Below, piece by piece: positions 25,827 to 34,644 of a stretch of DNA of 61,843 nucleotides. The stretch comes from an uncultured Gammaproteobacteria bacterium. Lineage in GTDB: Bacteria; Pseudomonadota; Gammaproteobacteria; Arenicellales; JAANXG01. A program made the position numbers and the translations under genes. The stretch spans positions 1-61,843 of the forward strand of contig CAMYNL010000017.1 of the NCBI GenBank assembly GCA_947259705.1, in the 5' to 3' direction. How positions within the stretch are numbered: position 1 is the stretch's first letter; each line of letters begins with the position of its first letter. Below the pieces are notes generated by a model that worked only from the letters and a program-made list of their open reading frames with translations, did no database searches and was not told where the DNA came from.

Positions 25827-26177
25827 CGTTGCCAGCAGCTGCGCGCAGCGCTTCGATCAGGCTGTGGTGACCGACACGCTTCCTGTTTTGAGTATGCCGG
25901 ACACGGTCGTGGACCGTGCAATTTTGCCTGCTGTGGCCCCCGAGCAGTATTCGCCGGTGGATATACCGGCTAATATCCGGTTTTCGAAACGACAGGGGCA
26001 GCGGACTGGGTAACAGAACGGAACTTTTGCTTGGACCGGTTGTTGGCTCGTTCGTCACCGACGATGGGACATCGATCGAGTCTAAGGTCTTTTCGGTCGA
26101 GCAGTAGCCCTCGATCCGAAAACATCCCTTAATCACTTTGGGCGATTCAAATCGCCGCCTCAGGAGGATTTTGTTTC
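25827..26177. other. Gap with no identified gene before the hydrolase
   Basis: Both strands have short open frames without recognisable motifs. The last bases (CTCAGGAGG) supply the ribosome-binding site of the dienelactone hydrolase gene. Confidence 0.4.
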
Positions 26178-26927
26178 ATGCGTACATGGGTATGGTCACT
26201 TCTGACGTTGTTCGCACTGCACCCGGCGAGCGGACTGGCCGCGGTATCCGGGAAACTTCTCACCTATGAGATCGACGGACAATCCTACGAAGGTTATTTC
26301 GTGTCTCCCTCTCGAGACGCGCCGCTGGTGCTGTTGATTCATGACTGGGATGGTCTGACTGACTACGAGGTGAAAAGAGCCGACATGCTGGCCGAAATGG
26401 GTTACGCGGTGTTCGCGGCCGACCTCTTCGGCGCAGGCGTGCGGCCAACCAAAGTGGAGGACAGGCGTCAGCATACCGGTGAACTTTACAAGGACCGCAC
26501 AAAGATGCGTGCTCTCATGACCGGCGCGCTGGACACCGCCGCAGCGATGAATGCCAATGTCGATAACGCCGTCGCCATGGGATACTGTTTCGGCGGCGCG
26601 GCGGTGCTCGAGTTGGCGCGATCAGGCATCGACCTAAAGGGTTTCGCGACCTTCCATGGCGGACTCAAGACCCCGGAAGGGCAGGACTATTCGAAGACCC
26701 GCGGCGAGGTCCTGGTCATGCACGGCAGCGCAGACACCGCTATCACCATGGACCAGTTCGCGGCGTTGACCGACGAACTGGAGAAAGCTGGCGTCAAGCA
26801 TCAGATGGTGACCTATAGCGGCGCGCCACACGCCTTTACGGTATTTGGTGGCGAGCGCTACCGTGAGGACGCCGACCGCAAATCCTGGGACCTTTTCAGC
26901 CGGTTCCTGGCCGAAAAGCTCCGCTGA
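26178..26927 (+). CDS. Exported dienelactone-hydrolase-family protein
   Basis: A 249-residue product with a signal peptide (LLTLFALHPASGLAAVSG) and an alpha/beta-hydrolase domain of the DLH type. The nucleophile is Cys137 in GYCFGG, the acid Asp186 in HGSADT and the base His218 in APHAFTV, the Cys-Asp-His triad of dienelactone hydrolase. Cytosolic DLH opens the lactone ring in chlorocatechol degradation, but exported relatives have unknown substrates. CAGGAGG precedes the ATG. The gene is bracketed by copies of the GGGGTCGGTGAC repeat family and has no operon partner. Confidence 0.88.
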   Translation: MRTWVWSLLTLFALHPASGLAAVSGKLLTYEIDGQSYEGYFVSPSRDAPLVLLIHDWDGLTDYEVKRADMLAEMGYAVFAADLFGAGVRPTKVEDRRQHTGELYKDRTKMRALMTGALDTAAAMNANVDNAVAMGYCFGGAAVLELARSGIDLKGFATFHGGLKTPEGQDYSKTRGEVLVMHGSADTAITMDQFAALTDELEKAGVKHQMVTYSGAPHAFTVFGGERYREDADRKSWDLFSRFLAEKLR

Positions 26928-26929
26928 GC

Positions 26930-26969
26930 AAAAAAAGGATCGGTGACGAATGAGAATCAGTGGCGTATG
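26930..26969 (+). repeat. Diverged copy of the GGGGTCGGTGAC repeat
   Basis: Reads AAAAAAAGGATCGGTGACG, then AATGAGAATCAGTGGCGTATG, aligning with the element at 25787-25823. It starts three bases after the hydrolase stop codon. Confidence 0.6.
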
Positions 26970-27063
26970 CCTTTTCCGCTGATCCTTCGTAATTGACAGG
27001 AATCGATGCTCCGGTGAAGCTGTTTGGTACTATGTGGCTGTTGATCGCCATGGAGCCGAAGTG

Positions 27064-27372
27064 ATGAGGAAGTTACTGCTGGGGTTGGCAGTGGTGGCCA
27101 CCGGCGCTGGCGCGGCTTGGGCGAATGCGGGCTCGATCTCCAAGGAGCCGCCCGGCGGGAGTTACCGGCCTCTCAACGAACTGGTCGATCTGGATTCCCG
27201 AGTCGGAAACCGACGGTTTCGAGGCGCGCCCCGACCTGGAGCGTCGTCTCCCGAACGTCAAGGTCGATCACCTCCACGAAGAGCGTAATCCCGGTCGGGT
27301 AGCCCGACTCCCCACCACCACATCGTTTTCTGGTTGATTTCGCACGAAGACCATCGCATTCATTTGCTGTAA
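27064..27372 (+). pseudogene. Frameshifted small exported protein (DUF5602-like)
   Basis: The frame begins with a signal peptide (LLLGLAVVATGAGAAWAN) and GGSYRPLNELV. The reading then has to change frame to give NVKVDHLHEERNPG, and change again to give TPHHHIVFWLISHEDH, ending at TAA 27370-27372. The KVDH...NPG...PHxHIVxW order resembles small exported proteins of the DUF5602 type as I remember them. The two shifts indicate an inactive gene. Family assignment is tentative; the frame-hopping pattern is what I see directly. Confidence 0.5.
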
Positions 27373-27408
27373 CCCGAGGCTTGACCCATTTAAATGGGGT
27401 CTTTAAAT

Positions 27409-27459
27409 GGGGTCGGTGACAAATGCGCATGATAATGATTCGCATTTGTCACCGACCCC
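27409..27459. repeat. Palindromic form of the GGGGTCGGTGAC repeat
   Basis: GGGGTCGGTGACAAATGCG (27409-27427) is perfectly complemented at 27441-27459 around a 13-base loop. Two T6 tracts follow (within 27460-27480), so transcripts entering from the left would fold a 19-bp hairpin with U-tract. It can act as a terminator and resembles REP/MITE-like intergenic elements. Confidence 0.85.
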
Positions 27460-27483
27460 TTTTTTGCCCCTTTTTTGGTTGCC

Positions 27484-27497
27484 TTGATCCTGGTCAA
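27484..27497 (+). promoter_or_regulatory. FNR-like box before the 36-residue membrane protein
   Basis: TTGATCCTGGTCAA, with the same TTGAT-N4-GTCAA form as the two MNP boxes. A -10-like TTATAA follows at 27525-27530, putting the box centre near -46, and a ribosome-binding site GGGAGGT is next. Confidence 0.5.
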
Positions 27498-27557
27498 CGA
27501 CTGGTATCGGCCAGCGGTGCAAGCTTATAACAATTTCGAGCGCGGGAGGTTGTTTGT

Positions 27558-27668
27558 ATGCATGCGCATCCGTCTCACACTCTGCGGCGCCGGGTCATCG
27601 CCATCGGCGTGTTGCTGTTGATGCTGGCGATACTCGCCGCGCTGCTGCAACGGACCGCGGCCGCATAA
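27558..27668 (+). CDS. 36-residue single-span membrane protein
   Basis: A short gene with a strong ribosome-binding site (GGGAGGT, 8 bases before the ATG). The product has a His-containing N-terminus (MHAHPSHT), a basic LRRR, then one hydrophobic helix (VIAIGVLLLMLAILAALL) and a short QRTAAA tail. The positive-inside rule places the N-terminus in the cytoplasm. It resembles in size the small subunits or regulators of membrane complexes made under oxygen limitation, but no family is recognised. The FNR-like box 60 bases upstream supports it being a genuine, regulated gene. Confidence 0.55.
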   Translation: MHAHPSHTLRRRVIAIGVLLLMLAILAALLQRTAAA

Positions 27669-27898
27669 CTGCCCAAGCGATCACTGCCCGTTGTCACCCC
27701 AATCCCTCCCCTCCCGGGCGAGAGCAGGGGGGCGGGTCATTGATTGTCGATGCCTGTCACTTTGCAGCAACCGTCCGCCGCCCGGCGGGGATGCGCATTT
27801 CACCGCCGTGCCCATTCGACGCTCGCGCTGGCCGTCGCTATCATCCGCGTACCTTGCGGTAATAATCCCTCAATCACCGTGTAATTCAGCCTGACCGC

Positions 27899-28615
27899 AT
27901 GAGCATGTACAGACGCTTCGCCATCCTGCGCTGTGAGGATGCGCCGAAATGGGACGCCAATCGTTTCCGCTGGCGTGACCTGCTGAGTGCTCCCGGCGAG
28001 CAATGGGACCTGTTCGACGTCTGCGGCGGTGAGCTGCCGGACGCGGTGGCGGACTACACCGGCTACGTGGTCACGGGCAGTCACTACTCCTGCAATGACG
28101 ATAGCCAGACCTGGCTGGGGCCCTTGTTCCAATTTCTGCGCGAGTGCGTCGATGCCGACGTTCCCGGCGGTCGCGTGGCGGCCTGCTGTTTCGGACAGCA
28201 GGCCGTGGCACGGGCCCTCGGCGGCGAGGTGGGTGATAATCCGGTGGGCCATTTCGTGATCGGCCGCGAGGAATTGACCCTGCACGACGACGCGCGCAGC
28301 GCCTTCGTCGGTACGACGTCGCTGGCCCTGCTGGAGAGCCATGCCGAGTGCGTGCTGGGTCTCCCGGACGGCGCGGAGGTCTGGGCCGAGTCGGCCACTG
28401 CGCCCTACGAGGTGTTCACCGTCAATGAACGGGTGCTGGCATTCCAGGGTCACCCCGAACTGACACCGCAGGAGGTGGAGGACAAGATTCTCGGTTTTCT
28501 GCTGGCCGATGGCCGCTTGGAGGGGGAGCAGGGCGAGCGGGCTCGCGGGACCATGCGTCACCCGCTCGATTCGCGCCGTTTTCTCGGCGTGCTGCGCAGT
28601 TTTCTTTGCGGCTGA
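27899..28615 (+). CDS. Class I glutamine amidotransferase-like protein
   Basis: A 238-residue protein with the GATase1 fold: YVVTGSHYSCND in the oxyanion region, the nucleophile Cys97 in ACCFGQQAVA, and a catalytic His in FQGHPELT. Similar stand-alone proteins are annotated as GMP-synthase-like GATases or gamma-glutamyl hydrolases; the acceptor or substrate is unknown. The classical G-x-C-x-G elbow is altered to CCFGQQ, which is common in this subgroup. ATG 27899 is followed by a second ATG two codons on. It precedes the toxin-antitoxin pair but is separated from it by its own promoter and operator. Confidence 0.82.
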   Translation: MSMYRRFAILRCEDAPKWDANRFRWRDLLSAPGEQWDLFDVCGGELPDAVADYTGYVVTGSHYSCNDDSQTWLGPLFQFLRECVDADVPGGRVAACCFGQQAVARALGGEVGDNPVGHFVIGREELTLHDDARSAFVGTTSLALLESHAECVLGLPDGAEVWAESATAPYEVFTVNERVLAFQGHPELTPQEVEDKILGFLLADGRLEGEQGERARGTMRHPLDSRRFLGVLRSFLCG

Positions 28616-28657
28616 CACATCTTTGGTCGCGCCCGGGGCTTGAATTATCTTAACAGA

Positions 28658-28686
28658 TGTTACATATTATGTAACAAATGTATACT
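28658..28686 (+). promoter_or_regulatory. Operator and promoter of the Xre-RES operon
   Basis: A perfect 19-bp palindrome, TGTTACATATTATGTAACA (28658-28676), lies 22 bases before the antitoxin ATG. Its first six bases (TGTTAC) are spaced 17 bases from the -10 element TATACT (28681-28686), so repressor binding would cover the -35 region. The start is predicted within about five bases of the ATG at 28698, and no ribosome-binding site is present. Confidence 0.7.
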
Positions 28687-28697
28687 TACTTTTCAGC

Positions 28698-29099
28698 ATG
28701 AAGGCCCAAGCCGCGATCGCCGTCGAAACCGTGGACCGCGACGCCCGCGCGGCACTGGCCCGGATGGTGGTTACGCTTTTTGATCACTGGGGCTTGTCCA
28801 GCGAGGACCAGCTTGCCCTGCTGGGCCTGGATCCGGCCAGCCGCACCACCTTGACGCGTTACCGCAGGGGCCAGCCACTATCATCCAGCCGCGATCTCAT
28901 GGAGCGGGTGGGACACCTGCTTGCCGTTCACAAGTCCTTGCGCATCATCTTTCCGCATAATCGAGAGCTGGTCTATGCCTGGATGACCGCGCGCAATCGT
29001 GAGTTCGATAATCTGACCCCGGTGGAAGTCATCGCACGTCATGGATTCGCCGGGCTGCTGATGGTGCGTACCTATCTGGACCAGGAACGGGGTACGTGA
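28698..29099 (+). CDS. Xre/MbcA/ParS-type antitoxin
   Basis: A 133-residue protein: an N-terminal Xre-like helix-turn-helix region ([17 protein letters not shown], then [19 protein letters not shown]) followed by the toxin-binding MbcA/ParS/Xre C-terminal domain ([20 protein letters not shown], then [10 protein letters not shown]). It neutralises the RES toxin encoded next and represses the operon through the palindrome at 28658. Its stop overlaps the toxin start by four bases (GTGA at 29096-29099), the typical antitoxin-first translational coupling. Confidence 0.92.
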   Translation: MKAQAAIAVETVDRDARAALARMVVTLFDHWGLSSEDQLALLGLDPASRTTLTRYRRGQPLSSSRDLMERVGHLLAVHKSLRIIFPHNRELVYAWMTARNREFDNLTPVEVIARHGFAGLLMVRTYLDQERGT

Positions 29100-29806
29100 G
29101 CGAGGATCTTTTCGATGGCCTGGCGCTGCAGCCGGTGAACGGCGATCTGCTCAGGAACATCAAGTCGATACGTCAGACCCAGGAACTGTTCGACGACCTC
29201 AGTACCGAACCGGCGGACTGGGAGGCGGCCAAGCAGGCCGAACTGGCAGCCAAGCCGCTCGCCTACACCGACCAGCCGATCCTGCGCCGTCCCTTCGAAC
29301 GCGCACGCTATTTCAACGCCATACGTTTCCCCTTCGAGAACTGGGCACGCAGCCGCTACTCCGACGGCAACTGGGGAGTGTGGTACGGGGCCGATGATCT
29401 GTCCGTCACCATATATGAGACTGTCTACCACTGGCTGCGCTTGTTACGCGCTGCGGGCCTGGCCGAGCATGAACGCGACATCACCGGCGAGCGCCGCGTG
29501 TACAAGGTGCGCTGTGAGGCGGCGCTGCTCGACCTGCGGCCGCGGGTGCGCGGCTTTCCCGCGCTGGTGGATGGCGAGGACTATTCCTTTACCCAGGATG
29601 TGGGCAGGCGCATTCATCGCGAGGGACACCCTGGCCTGGTAAGCGCGTCGGCGCGAACCAAAGGCGACGTGCACGCGGTATTCCGGGAGCAGGTGCTGAG
29701 CAATCCACGCAATCACTGTGATCTCACTTACCTGCTGAGACCGGGCGCCGACCGGGTCAGGGTGGAACGGCAGCGCGGACGCAAGCTGATGTCGGTCGAG
29801 ACGTGA
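29096..29806 (+). CDS. RES-domain toxin (NAD+-depleting family)
   Basis: A 236-residue protein with the RES fold: Arg in [39 protein letters not shown] with Glu108, and a later Ser-containing strand ([12 protein letters not shown]). RES toxins degrade NAD+ by phosphorolysis or hydrolysis. It starts with GTG overlapping the antitoxin stop. This RES domain is preceded by an N-terminal extension of about 60 residues, making it longer than short RES toxins of about 150-170 residues and placing it in the longer subgroup. Autonomous pair; no mobile element is seen beside it. Confidence 0.9.
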   Translation: MSEDLFDGLALQPVNGDLLRNIKSIRQTQELFDDLSTEPADWEAAKQAELAAKPLAYTDQPILRRPFERARYFNAIRFPFENWARSRYSDGNWGVWYGADDLSVTIYETVYHWLRLLRAAGLAEHERDITGERRVYKVRCEAALLDLRPRVRGFPALVDGEDYSFTQDVGRRIHREGHPGLVSASARTKGDVHAVFREQVLSNPRNHCDLTYLLRPGADRVRVERQRGRKLMSVET

Positions 29807-29991
29807 CACGCTACCGACGATGCAGAACTGCCTGAGGGTCGGGGTGGTAAACTGGAAGGATCATGTCGCAAGCTTCCTGACATGCGTAAGGCGATGACCG
29901 GGTCGGCATCAAGCGTTGTAGGCGGGTCATCGACGTGTAAAGGCTGGGTCCCGCAGCCGTGCCGCCGGTCCGTCGCGCATCGAGGCAGCAG

Positions 29992-31455
29992 ATGATGATA
30001 GGCAAGGAGCAAACCGGTGACGCCCGACGCTGGCTGGGGCTGGCCGGCGGCCTGCTATTGTTCGCCGCCATACTGGCCCTGCCTACCGCGTCGACCATGA
30101 CCCCCGCCGGCCATGGCGTGGCTGCCGTGGCGGCGCTGATGGCGGTGTGGTGGATCACGGAGGCGGTACCCATTGCTGTTACTGCGCTGCTGCCCATTGT
30201 CCTGTTCCCCGTGCTTGGCGTGACCCCAACCGGCGAGGTCACCTTGTCCTACGCCAACCACCTCATTTACCTGTTCCTGGGCGGCTTCCTGATCGCCATC
30301 GCCATGGAACAGTGCAACCTGCACCGCCGCATCGCGCTTGCCACGCTGAGGCTGGTTGGATTCACCCCGCGACGCATCATCCTTGGGTTCATGGTCACCA
30401 CCGCCTTTCTCTCCATGTGGATCAGCAATACGGCCGCGGCCATGCTGATGGTGACCATCGGCCTCGCCGTGCTGCGGCACGTGGAGCCGCAGCCGACGGC
30501 GACGACGGGTGCCACGGGCCTGGGCTTCGGTCCGGCGCTGGTTCTGACCATTGCCTACTCCGCGACCCTGGGCGGCGTGGCGACACTGATCGGCTCGCCG
30601 CCCAATGCCATCTTCGCCGGCGTGATGGAAAAGAGCTACGGGGTGACGGTGAGCTTCGTGCAGTGGATGGTGGTGGGCCTGCCAATCGCCATAGTGATGC
30701 TGATCATTACCTGGTTCTACCTGACGCGCCGGGTAATGCCCCGGAACGCCGTCACCGTCGACGGCGCTGGTGAGCTCATCGCCGCCGAGTCGCGGGCGAT
30801 GGGACCGATGTCGCGGGCCGAGAAATCGGTCGCCGCCGTGTTCTCCCTGGTGGCGCTGGCCTGGCTGTTGCGTGGGCTGGCGGACCTGCCTCTGCTGCGT
30901 CAAATGCAGGACTCTACAATCGCCATCAGCGGCGCCATCGCCTTGTTCGTGCTTCCCGCCGGCGGCCGTCCCCGGCGCGGCATCCTGGATGGCGCCAGCC
31001 TGATGAAGGTGCCATGGGACATTATCATCCTGTTCGGTGGCGGTTTTGCGCTGGCGCAGGGCTTTAGCGACTCCCAGTTGACCGCTTACATCGCCGGCCG
31101 TCTCGAGGTCCTGTCGGATGCACCGCTGCTGGTGGTCATCGCCAGCATTGCGCTACTGGTGATATTCCTCACCGAATTGACCTCGAATACCGCCACAGCT
31201 TCCCTGCTGGTCCCGGTCATGGGGGCCTTGGCGGCGGCGTTGGACGTGCATCCGTACGGCCTGATGATCACCGCTGTCATTGCCGCATCATTCGCCTTCA
31301 TGCTGCCGGTGGCGACGCCGCCCAACGCCATCGCCTTCGGCGCCCGGGTGCTGACGATCCCGCAGATGGCGCGTGCCGGATTTTGGCTGAACCTGGCCGG
31401 CGCGGTCGTGCTCACCGCCTTCGTCTACCTGCTCATACCGTTGCTGCTGCGATGA
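29992..31455 (+). CDS. SLC13/DASS-family sodium-dependent anion symporter
   Basis: A protein of about 487 residues with some 12-14 membrane segments. It has the two Ser-Asn-Thr repeats of the family (MWISNTAAAMLM and ELTSNTATASLLVP), the paired Pro loops (GSPPNAIFAG and ATPPNAIAFGA) and the family signature near the C-terminus. DASS proteins take up di- and tricarboxylates or sulfate with Na+; the present sequence does not tell which. The double ATG at 29992/29995 is taken as the start; an in-frame GTG lies at 29959. The GlcG-like gene follows 96 bases downstream on the same strand. Confidence 0.9.
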   Translation: MMIGKEQTGDARRWLGLAGGLLLFAAILALPTASTMTPAGHGVAAVAALMAVWWITEAVPIAVTALLPIVLFPVLGVTPTGEVTLSYANHLIYLFLGGFLIAIAMEQCNLHRRIALATLRLVGFTPRRIILGFMVTTAFLSMWISNTAAAMLMVTIGLAVLRHVEPQPTATTGATGLGFGPALVLTIAYSATLGGVATLIGSPPNAIFAGVMEKSYGVTVSFVQWMVVGLPIAIVMLIITWFYLTRRVMPRNAVTVDGAGELIAAESRAMGPMSRAEKSVAAVFSLVALAWLLRGLADLPLLRQMQDSTIAISGAIALFVLPAGGRPRRGILDGASLMKVPWDIIILFGGGFALAQGFSDSQLTAYIAGRLEVLSDAPLLVVIASIALLVIFLTELTSNTATASLLVPVMGALAAALDVHPYGLMITAVIAASFAFMLPVATPPNAIAFGARVLTIPQMARAGFWLNLAGAVVLTAFVYLLIPLLLR

Positions 31456-31551
31456 GTGGGGAGCTTGCCAATCCCTCTCCGGCACGGTTTACTGCCTGCC
31501 ACCGTCAACCCCTGTCGCAGGGCCTTTCATTCTTAACCGCGGATAGAAACC

Positions 31552-31977
31552 ATGACCACGCTCACGCTCAAACAAGCCAACCAGATCATCGACGCCGTTT
31601 TCGCCAAGGCGCGGGAACTCGACCTACCGCCGGTCGGCTGCGCGATACTCGATGCCGGCGGGCATCTAAAGGCCTTCCAGGCCGAGGACGGCCTCGCCTT
31701 CGCGCGCGTGATCGTCTGCCAGGCCAAGGCCTGGGGCTCGCTGGGTGTCGGCGTGGACTCCAACAAGATCGCCGAGCGCTACTGCGCGGGCGGTCCCAAT
31801 CCCGGCTTCATCAATGCCCTCAATGCCATGACCGGTGGCTACGTGGTGCCGCTGGCGGGCGGCGTACTGATCAAGGATGCTGACGGCAACAACATTGGCG
31901 CGGTAGGCGTGTCCGGTGCCAAGCCCGAAGAGGACGAAGTCTGCGCCCGCGCCGGTCTGGCTGCTATGCGGGCCTGA
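31552..31977 (+). CDS. GlcG/HbpS-family (heme-binding-like) protein
   Basis: A 141-residue cytosolic protein with the GlcG/HbpS pattern: LTLKQANQIIDAVFAKAREL, VGCAILDAGGHLKAF, a GGYVVPLAGGVLI core and IGAVGVSGA near the end. Members are found with glycolate-utilisation and corrinoid or propanediol genes, and some bind haem. No signal peptide is present. The upstream neighbour is a DASS-type organic-anion carrier, so a role in organic-acid metabolism is possible, but no enzymatic activity can be stated. Confidence 0.85.
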   Translation: MTTLTLKQANQIIDAVFAKARELDLPPVGCAILDAGGHLKAFQAEDGLAFARVIVCQAKAWGSLGVGVDSNKIAERYCAGGPNPGFINALNAMTGGYVVPLAGGVLIKDADGNNIGAVGVSGAKPEEDEVCARAGLAAMRA

Positions 31978-32181
31978 CCGTCCGGCTGCAGTCACACGGA
32001 AGCAGCTCTGCGGCGCACGGCCGCCCGCGCACTTGCTGTCAGGCATCGGTGCCGGTCAGGGGCATGATCGGGAGTGAGGGCCTCGTGCGGTATGGTCACC
32101 GGTTCTGCCACACCACCGGCAGTACTGATGATTGCCAAGTTTGTTCCGAGAATCTATCTGTCGACTGAGCACGAAGGCAAG

Positions 32182-32660
32182 ATGAAGGGTCGCCGATCCG
32201 GACCCGTCCGCTTCGCCGCGGCAGCGTTTGTGCTCGCCGCCGCGGCGGACGGTCATGCCGCCATGTCGCCCGAGAGCGAGCGAGTCAGGAACCTCACCTC
32301 CCACGGGAACTACGACCAGCCGGTGAGACTCACCGATGGCGTCTACAAGGGTGAACCCTTCATGTCCCGGGGCGCTCGCGGCCGCGCGTGCAGCTGCTCA
32401 CCGAGCTTTCCGTGGTAGCCGACCTCGACGGCGACGATGTCGAAGAGGTAGCCGTGTTGCTGGCGGAGTTATCCGGCGGAAGCGGCGAGTTTATTCACCT
32501 GGCGGTCGTGGCGTAGCGCGACGGTACGCTGCGGAACGTCGCCACCGTGCGCGTCGGCGATCGGGTGACGATACGATCCTTCGCCGCCACCAGCCGGGCG
32601 CTGGTGCCGGACCTTGTTGTTGCCGGGCCCGGAGACGCCGCCGGCAAACAATGCCGCCAG
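32182..32660 (+). pseudogene. Decayed exported protein with an 'LLTELSVVADLDGDDVEE' domain
   Basis: A signal peptide (SGPVRFAAAAFVLAAAADGHAA) leads to LTDGVYKGEPF. After a frameshift around 32380 the conserved text resumes as RSRPRVQLLTELSVVADLDG and LLAELSGGSGEFIHLAVVA, then meets TAG (32514-32516). It continues in frame as TLRNVATVRVGDRVTIRSF and LVVAGPGDAA. Intact relatives are small exported lipoprotein-like proteins of unknown role with this order of motifs. One frameshift plus one stop make it inactive. Confidence 0.65.
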
Positions 32661-32889
32661 CATTACCCGCCACCACCACCATGACAAGACTTTGGATGCA
32701 GCAGTAGTGGTAGTTGGTTGGGCAAGTCGAGTGTCGTGACGAAATCCTTCACTTCCTGGAATCCCCGCATCAGGGGAGACAGCCCGACAAAGTCAGATCT
32801 ACGCCGTATAATGGACATGCGGCTCAGCAAGCCCTCCACTGCGACGCCAGGATAAAGACCATGTACGATCATCGACCAGGCGCGATGTC

Positions 32890-34476
32890 ATGAGCGATCA
32901 CTTCGCGGTCGAGAGCATGGTCCAGGCTGAAGACGGCATGACGCCGGTGTTCATGCACCTGTCCGGCCACCTGCGTGGAACCGGAACGGTGCTCCGGAAC
33001 AAGACCATCCAGGTCAACGTGGATCCTGGCGCCGAGTTGGTGTTCGGCGAGCCGTCCGCCGAGCGCGATCACCTGACCCGCTATGCACTGCTCCACCGCG
33101 CCGGCGACAGCTATGAACTCGAAGTGCTCGGTGACAATGAGGTGTGGTGCAACGGCGGGCGGGTCAGAACGCACACCCTGAGGTCTGGAGATCTGATCGA
33201 GTTTGGCCCAGGCGGGCCGCTGGTGCGTTACCGGCTGGTCGCCGACGGCGCCCATATACAGAAGTCGATCATGGAGATCTTTTCCGACTCTGTGGGATCG
33301 GCCCGCCGCGACCATCTCTCACTGCCCGCCCGCACCGGTGCTTTTTTCTCCACCCTGGCGCGCGATCTGTCCACGCATACGACTCTGGCGTTCCGGGTCA
33401 CGGTGGTGGTGGCCATCATTGGTCTGGGGGTCATGGTGTTCTTATTGAATGCCCTGAACGTACGCCTGCAGGAGCAGCTGGCGCAGGAATCGACGCGGCT
33501 CGAAAACGTGGCCGCGCTGCTGGCTCAGACGCAGTCGGAACAGCTGAGCCGCGATGAGCTGGCCGCATTGCGGCGCGAGATCGCCGCCGAAGTCGCCGCG
33601 GCCACTGAACGGGTCGCGGCGCTGGAGGCCAGGTCCGCAGCCATCGCGCGGGTCATCGCCGCGGCGGCCCGCTCCATCGTCTTCCTGCAGGGTGCCTATG
33701 TTTTCGAGAACCCGGATACGGGCATGCGGCTGCGCTACGCGGTGGACGCGCAGGGCAGAAAGCTCACTGGTCCGCAGGGTCAGTCCCTGCTCACCACCTC
33801 CGGCGACGGGCCCATTGTCGAACGACATTTCACCGGCACCGCCTTCGTCGTAACCAGGGGCGGCACGTTGTTGACCAACCGCCACGTGGCCAGGTCCTGG
33901 GAGACAGACGAGGCAACGGAAGCGCTGGCGGAGATGGACTTGGTACCGGTAATGACGCGGTTTATCGGATACCTGCCCGAAGTGACTGCCTCGTTCGATG
34001 TTCGTCCGCTGCTGATAAGCGATGAAGCCGACCTGGCGGTGCTCCAGTGCAGTGATGTCGCGGGCGGTGTGCCGCACTTGAAATTGAGCGACAGCGTGCC
34101 CAGCGCAGGCGAGGAAGTGGTGGTGATGGGATATCCCACCGGGTTGCGCTCTATGCTGGCCCAGTCGGGGGAGGCCTTCATCGATGCTCTGCGTAAAGAC
34201 AGCGAGTTCGATTTCTGGCAGGTCGCGCGGCAGCTCTCCGCGGCCGGTTACATCAAGCCATTGGCCAGCCGCGGCATAGTAGGCCAGGTGACGCCTGCCA
34301 CGGTGGTATACGACGCGGAGACCACCCACGGCGGCAGCGGTGGGCCGGTGATCAACATCGAGGGTGAGGTGGTCGCCGTCAACATGGCCGTTATGCCTGA
34401 ATACGGTGGCTCCAATATGGGCATACCGGCGGCCTTCGCGCTGCAACTCCTGTCCGGCCTCAGTGTGAACGAGTAG
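32890..34476 (+). CDS. FHA domain - transmembrane - coiled coil - trypsin-like protease
   Basis: A 528-residue membrane protein. Residues about 20-118 form an FHA-like phosphopeptide-binding domain (cytoplasmic), residues 168-187 a single transmembrane helix (FRVTVVVAIIGLGVMVFLLN), and residues 190-255 an Ala/Glu/Arg-rich coiled coil. The C-terminal half is a serine protease with His332 in LLTNRHVA, Asp381 in DEADLAVLQ and Ser483 in THGGSGGPV, placed outside the membrane. The order suggests that phospho-threonine signals inside control proteolysis outside, or the reverse. No linked kinase or phosphatase gene is adjacent. The catalytic triad is complete. Confidence 0.87.
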   Translation: MSDHFAVESMVQAEDGMTPVFMHLSGHLRGTGTVLRNKTIQVNVDPGAELVFGEPSAERDHLTRYALLHRAGDSYELEVLGDNEVWCNGGRVRTHTLRSGDLIEFGPGGPLVRYRLVADGAHIQKSIMEIFSDSVGSARRDHLSLPARTGAFFSTLARDLSTHTTLAFRVTVVVAIIGLGVMVFLLNALNVRLQEQLAQESTRLENVAALLAQTQSEQLSRDELAALRREIAAEVAAATERVAALEARSAAIARVIAAAARSIVFLQGAYVFENPDTGMRLRYAVDAQGRKLTGPQGQSLLTTSGDGPIVERHFTGTAFVVTRGGTLLTNRHVARSWETDEATEALAEMDLVPVMTRFIGYLPEVTASFDVRPLLISDEADLAVLQCSDVAGGVPHLKLSDSVPSAGEEVVVMGYPTGLRSMLAQSGEAFIDALRKDSEFDFWQVARQLSAAGYIKPLASRGIVGQVTPATVVYDAETTHGGSGGPVINIEGEVVAVNMAVMPEYGGSNMGIPAAFALQLLSGLSVNE

Positions 34477-34483
34477 CCTACTT

Positions 34484-34509
34484 AATAAGTGGGGTCAATA
34501 AGTGGGGTC
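34484..34509 (+). repeat. Tandem 13-bp repeat AATAAGTGGGGTC
   Basis: Two exact copies (34484-34496 and 34497-34509), the second continuing into AGATCCCATTT. GGGGTCAG also appears at about 52794, and GGGGTC is the core of the 25.7-27.5 kb repeats, so this may belong to the same class of intergenic sequences. Confidence 0.6.
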
Positions 34510-34644
34510 AGATCCCATTTAATCATTGGCGACCCCGCGCCTGGATGAGGCGCTATTGCCAATGCGTGAACCGGTGATTCGTTCCGGTGTGTGTTAGCTA
34601 GACGAAGGCGGATGTGCCATCCGTGATGGAGTCGATGCTATCTG

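Noticed and set aside
25813-26136. Minus-strand frame of 107 codons between repeats
   Set aside because: It begins in repeat sequence, lacks a ribosome-binding site and resembles no protein I know.
26989-27006. TTGACAGGAATCGA as a further FNR box before the small exported pseudogene
   Set aside because: Two positions in the half sites differ from the consensus; too weak to include.
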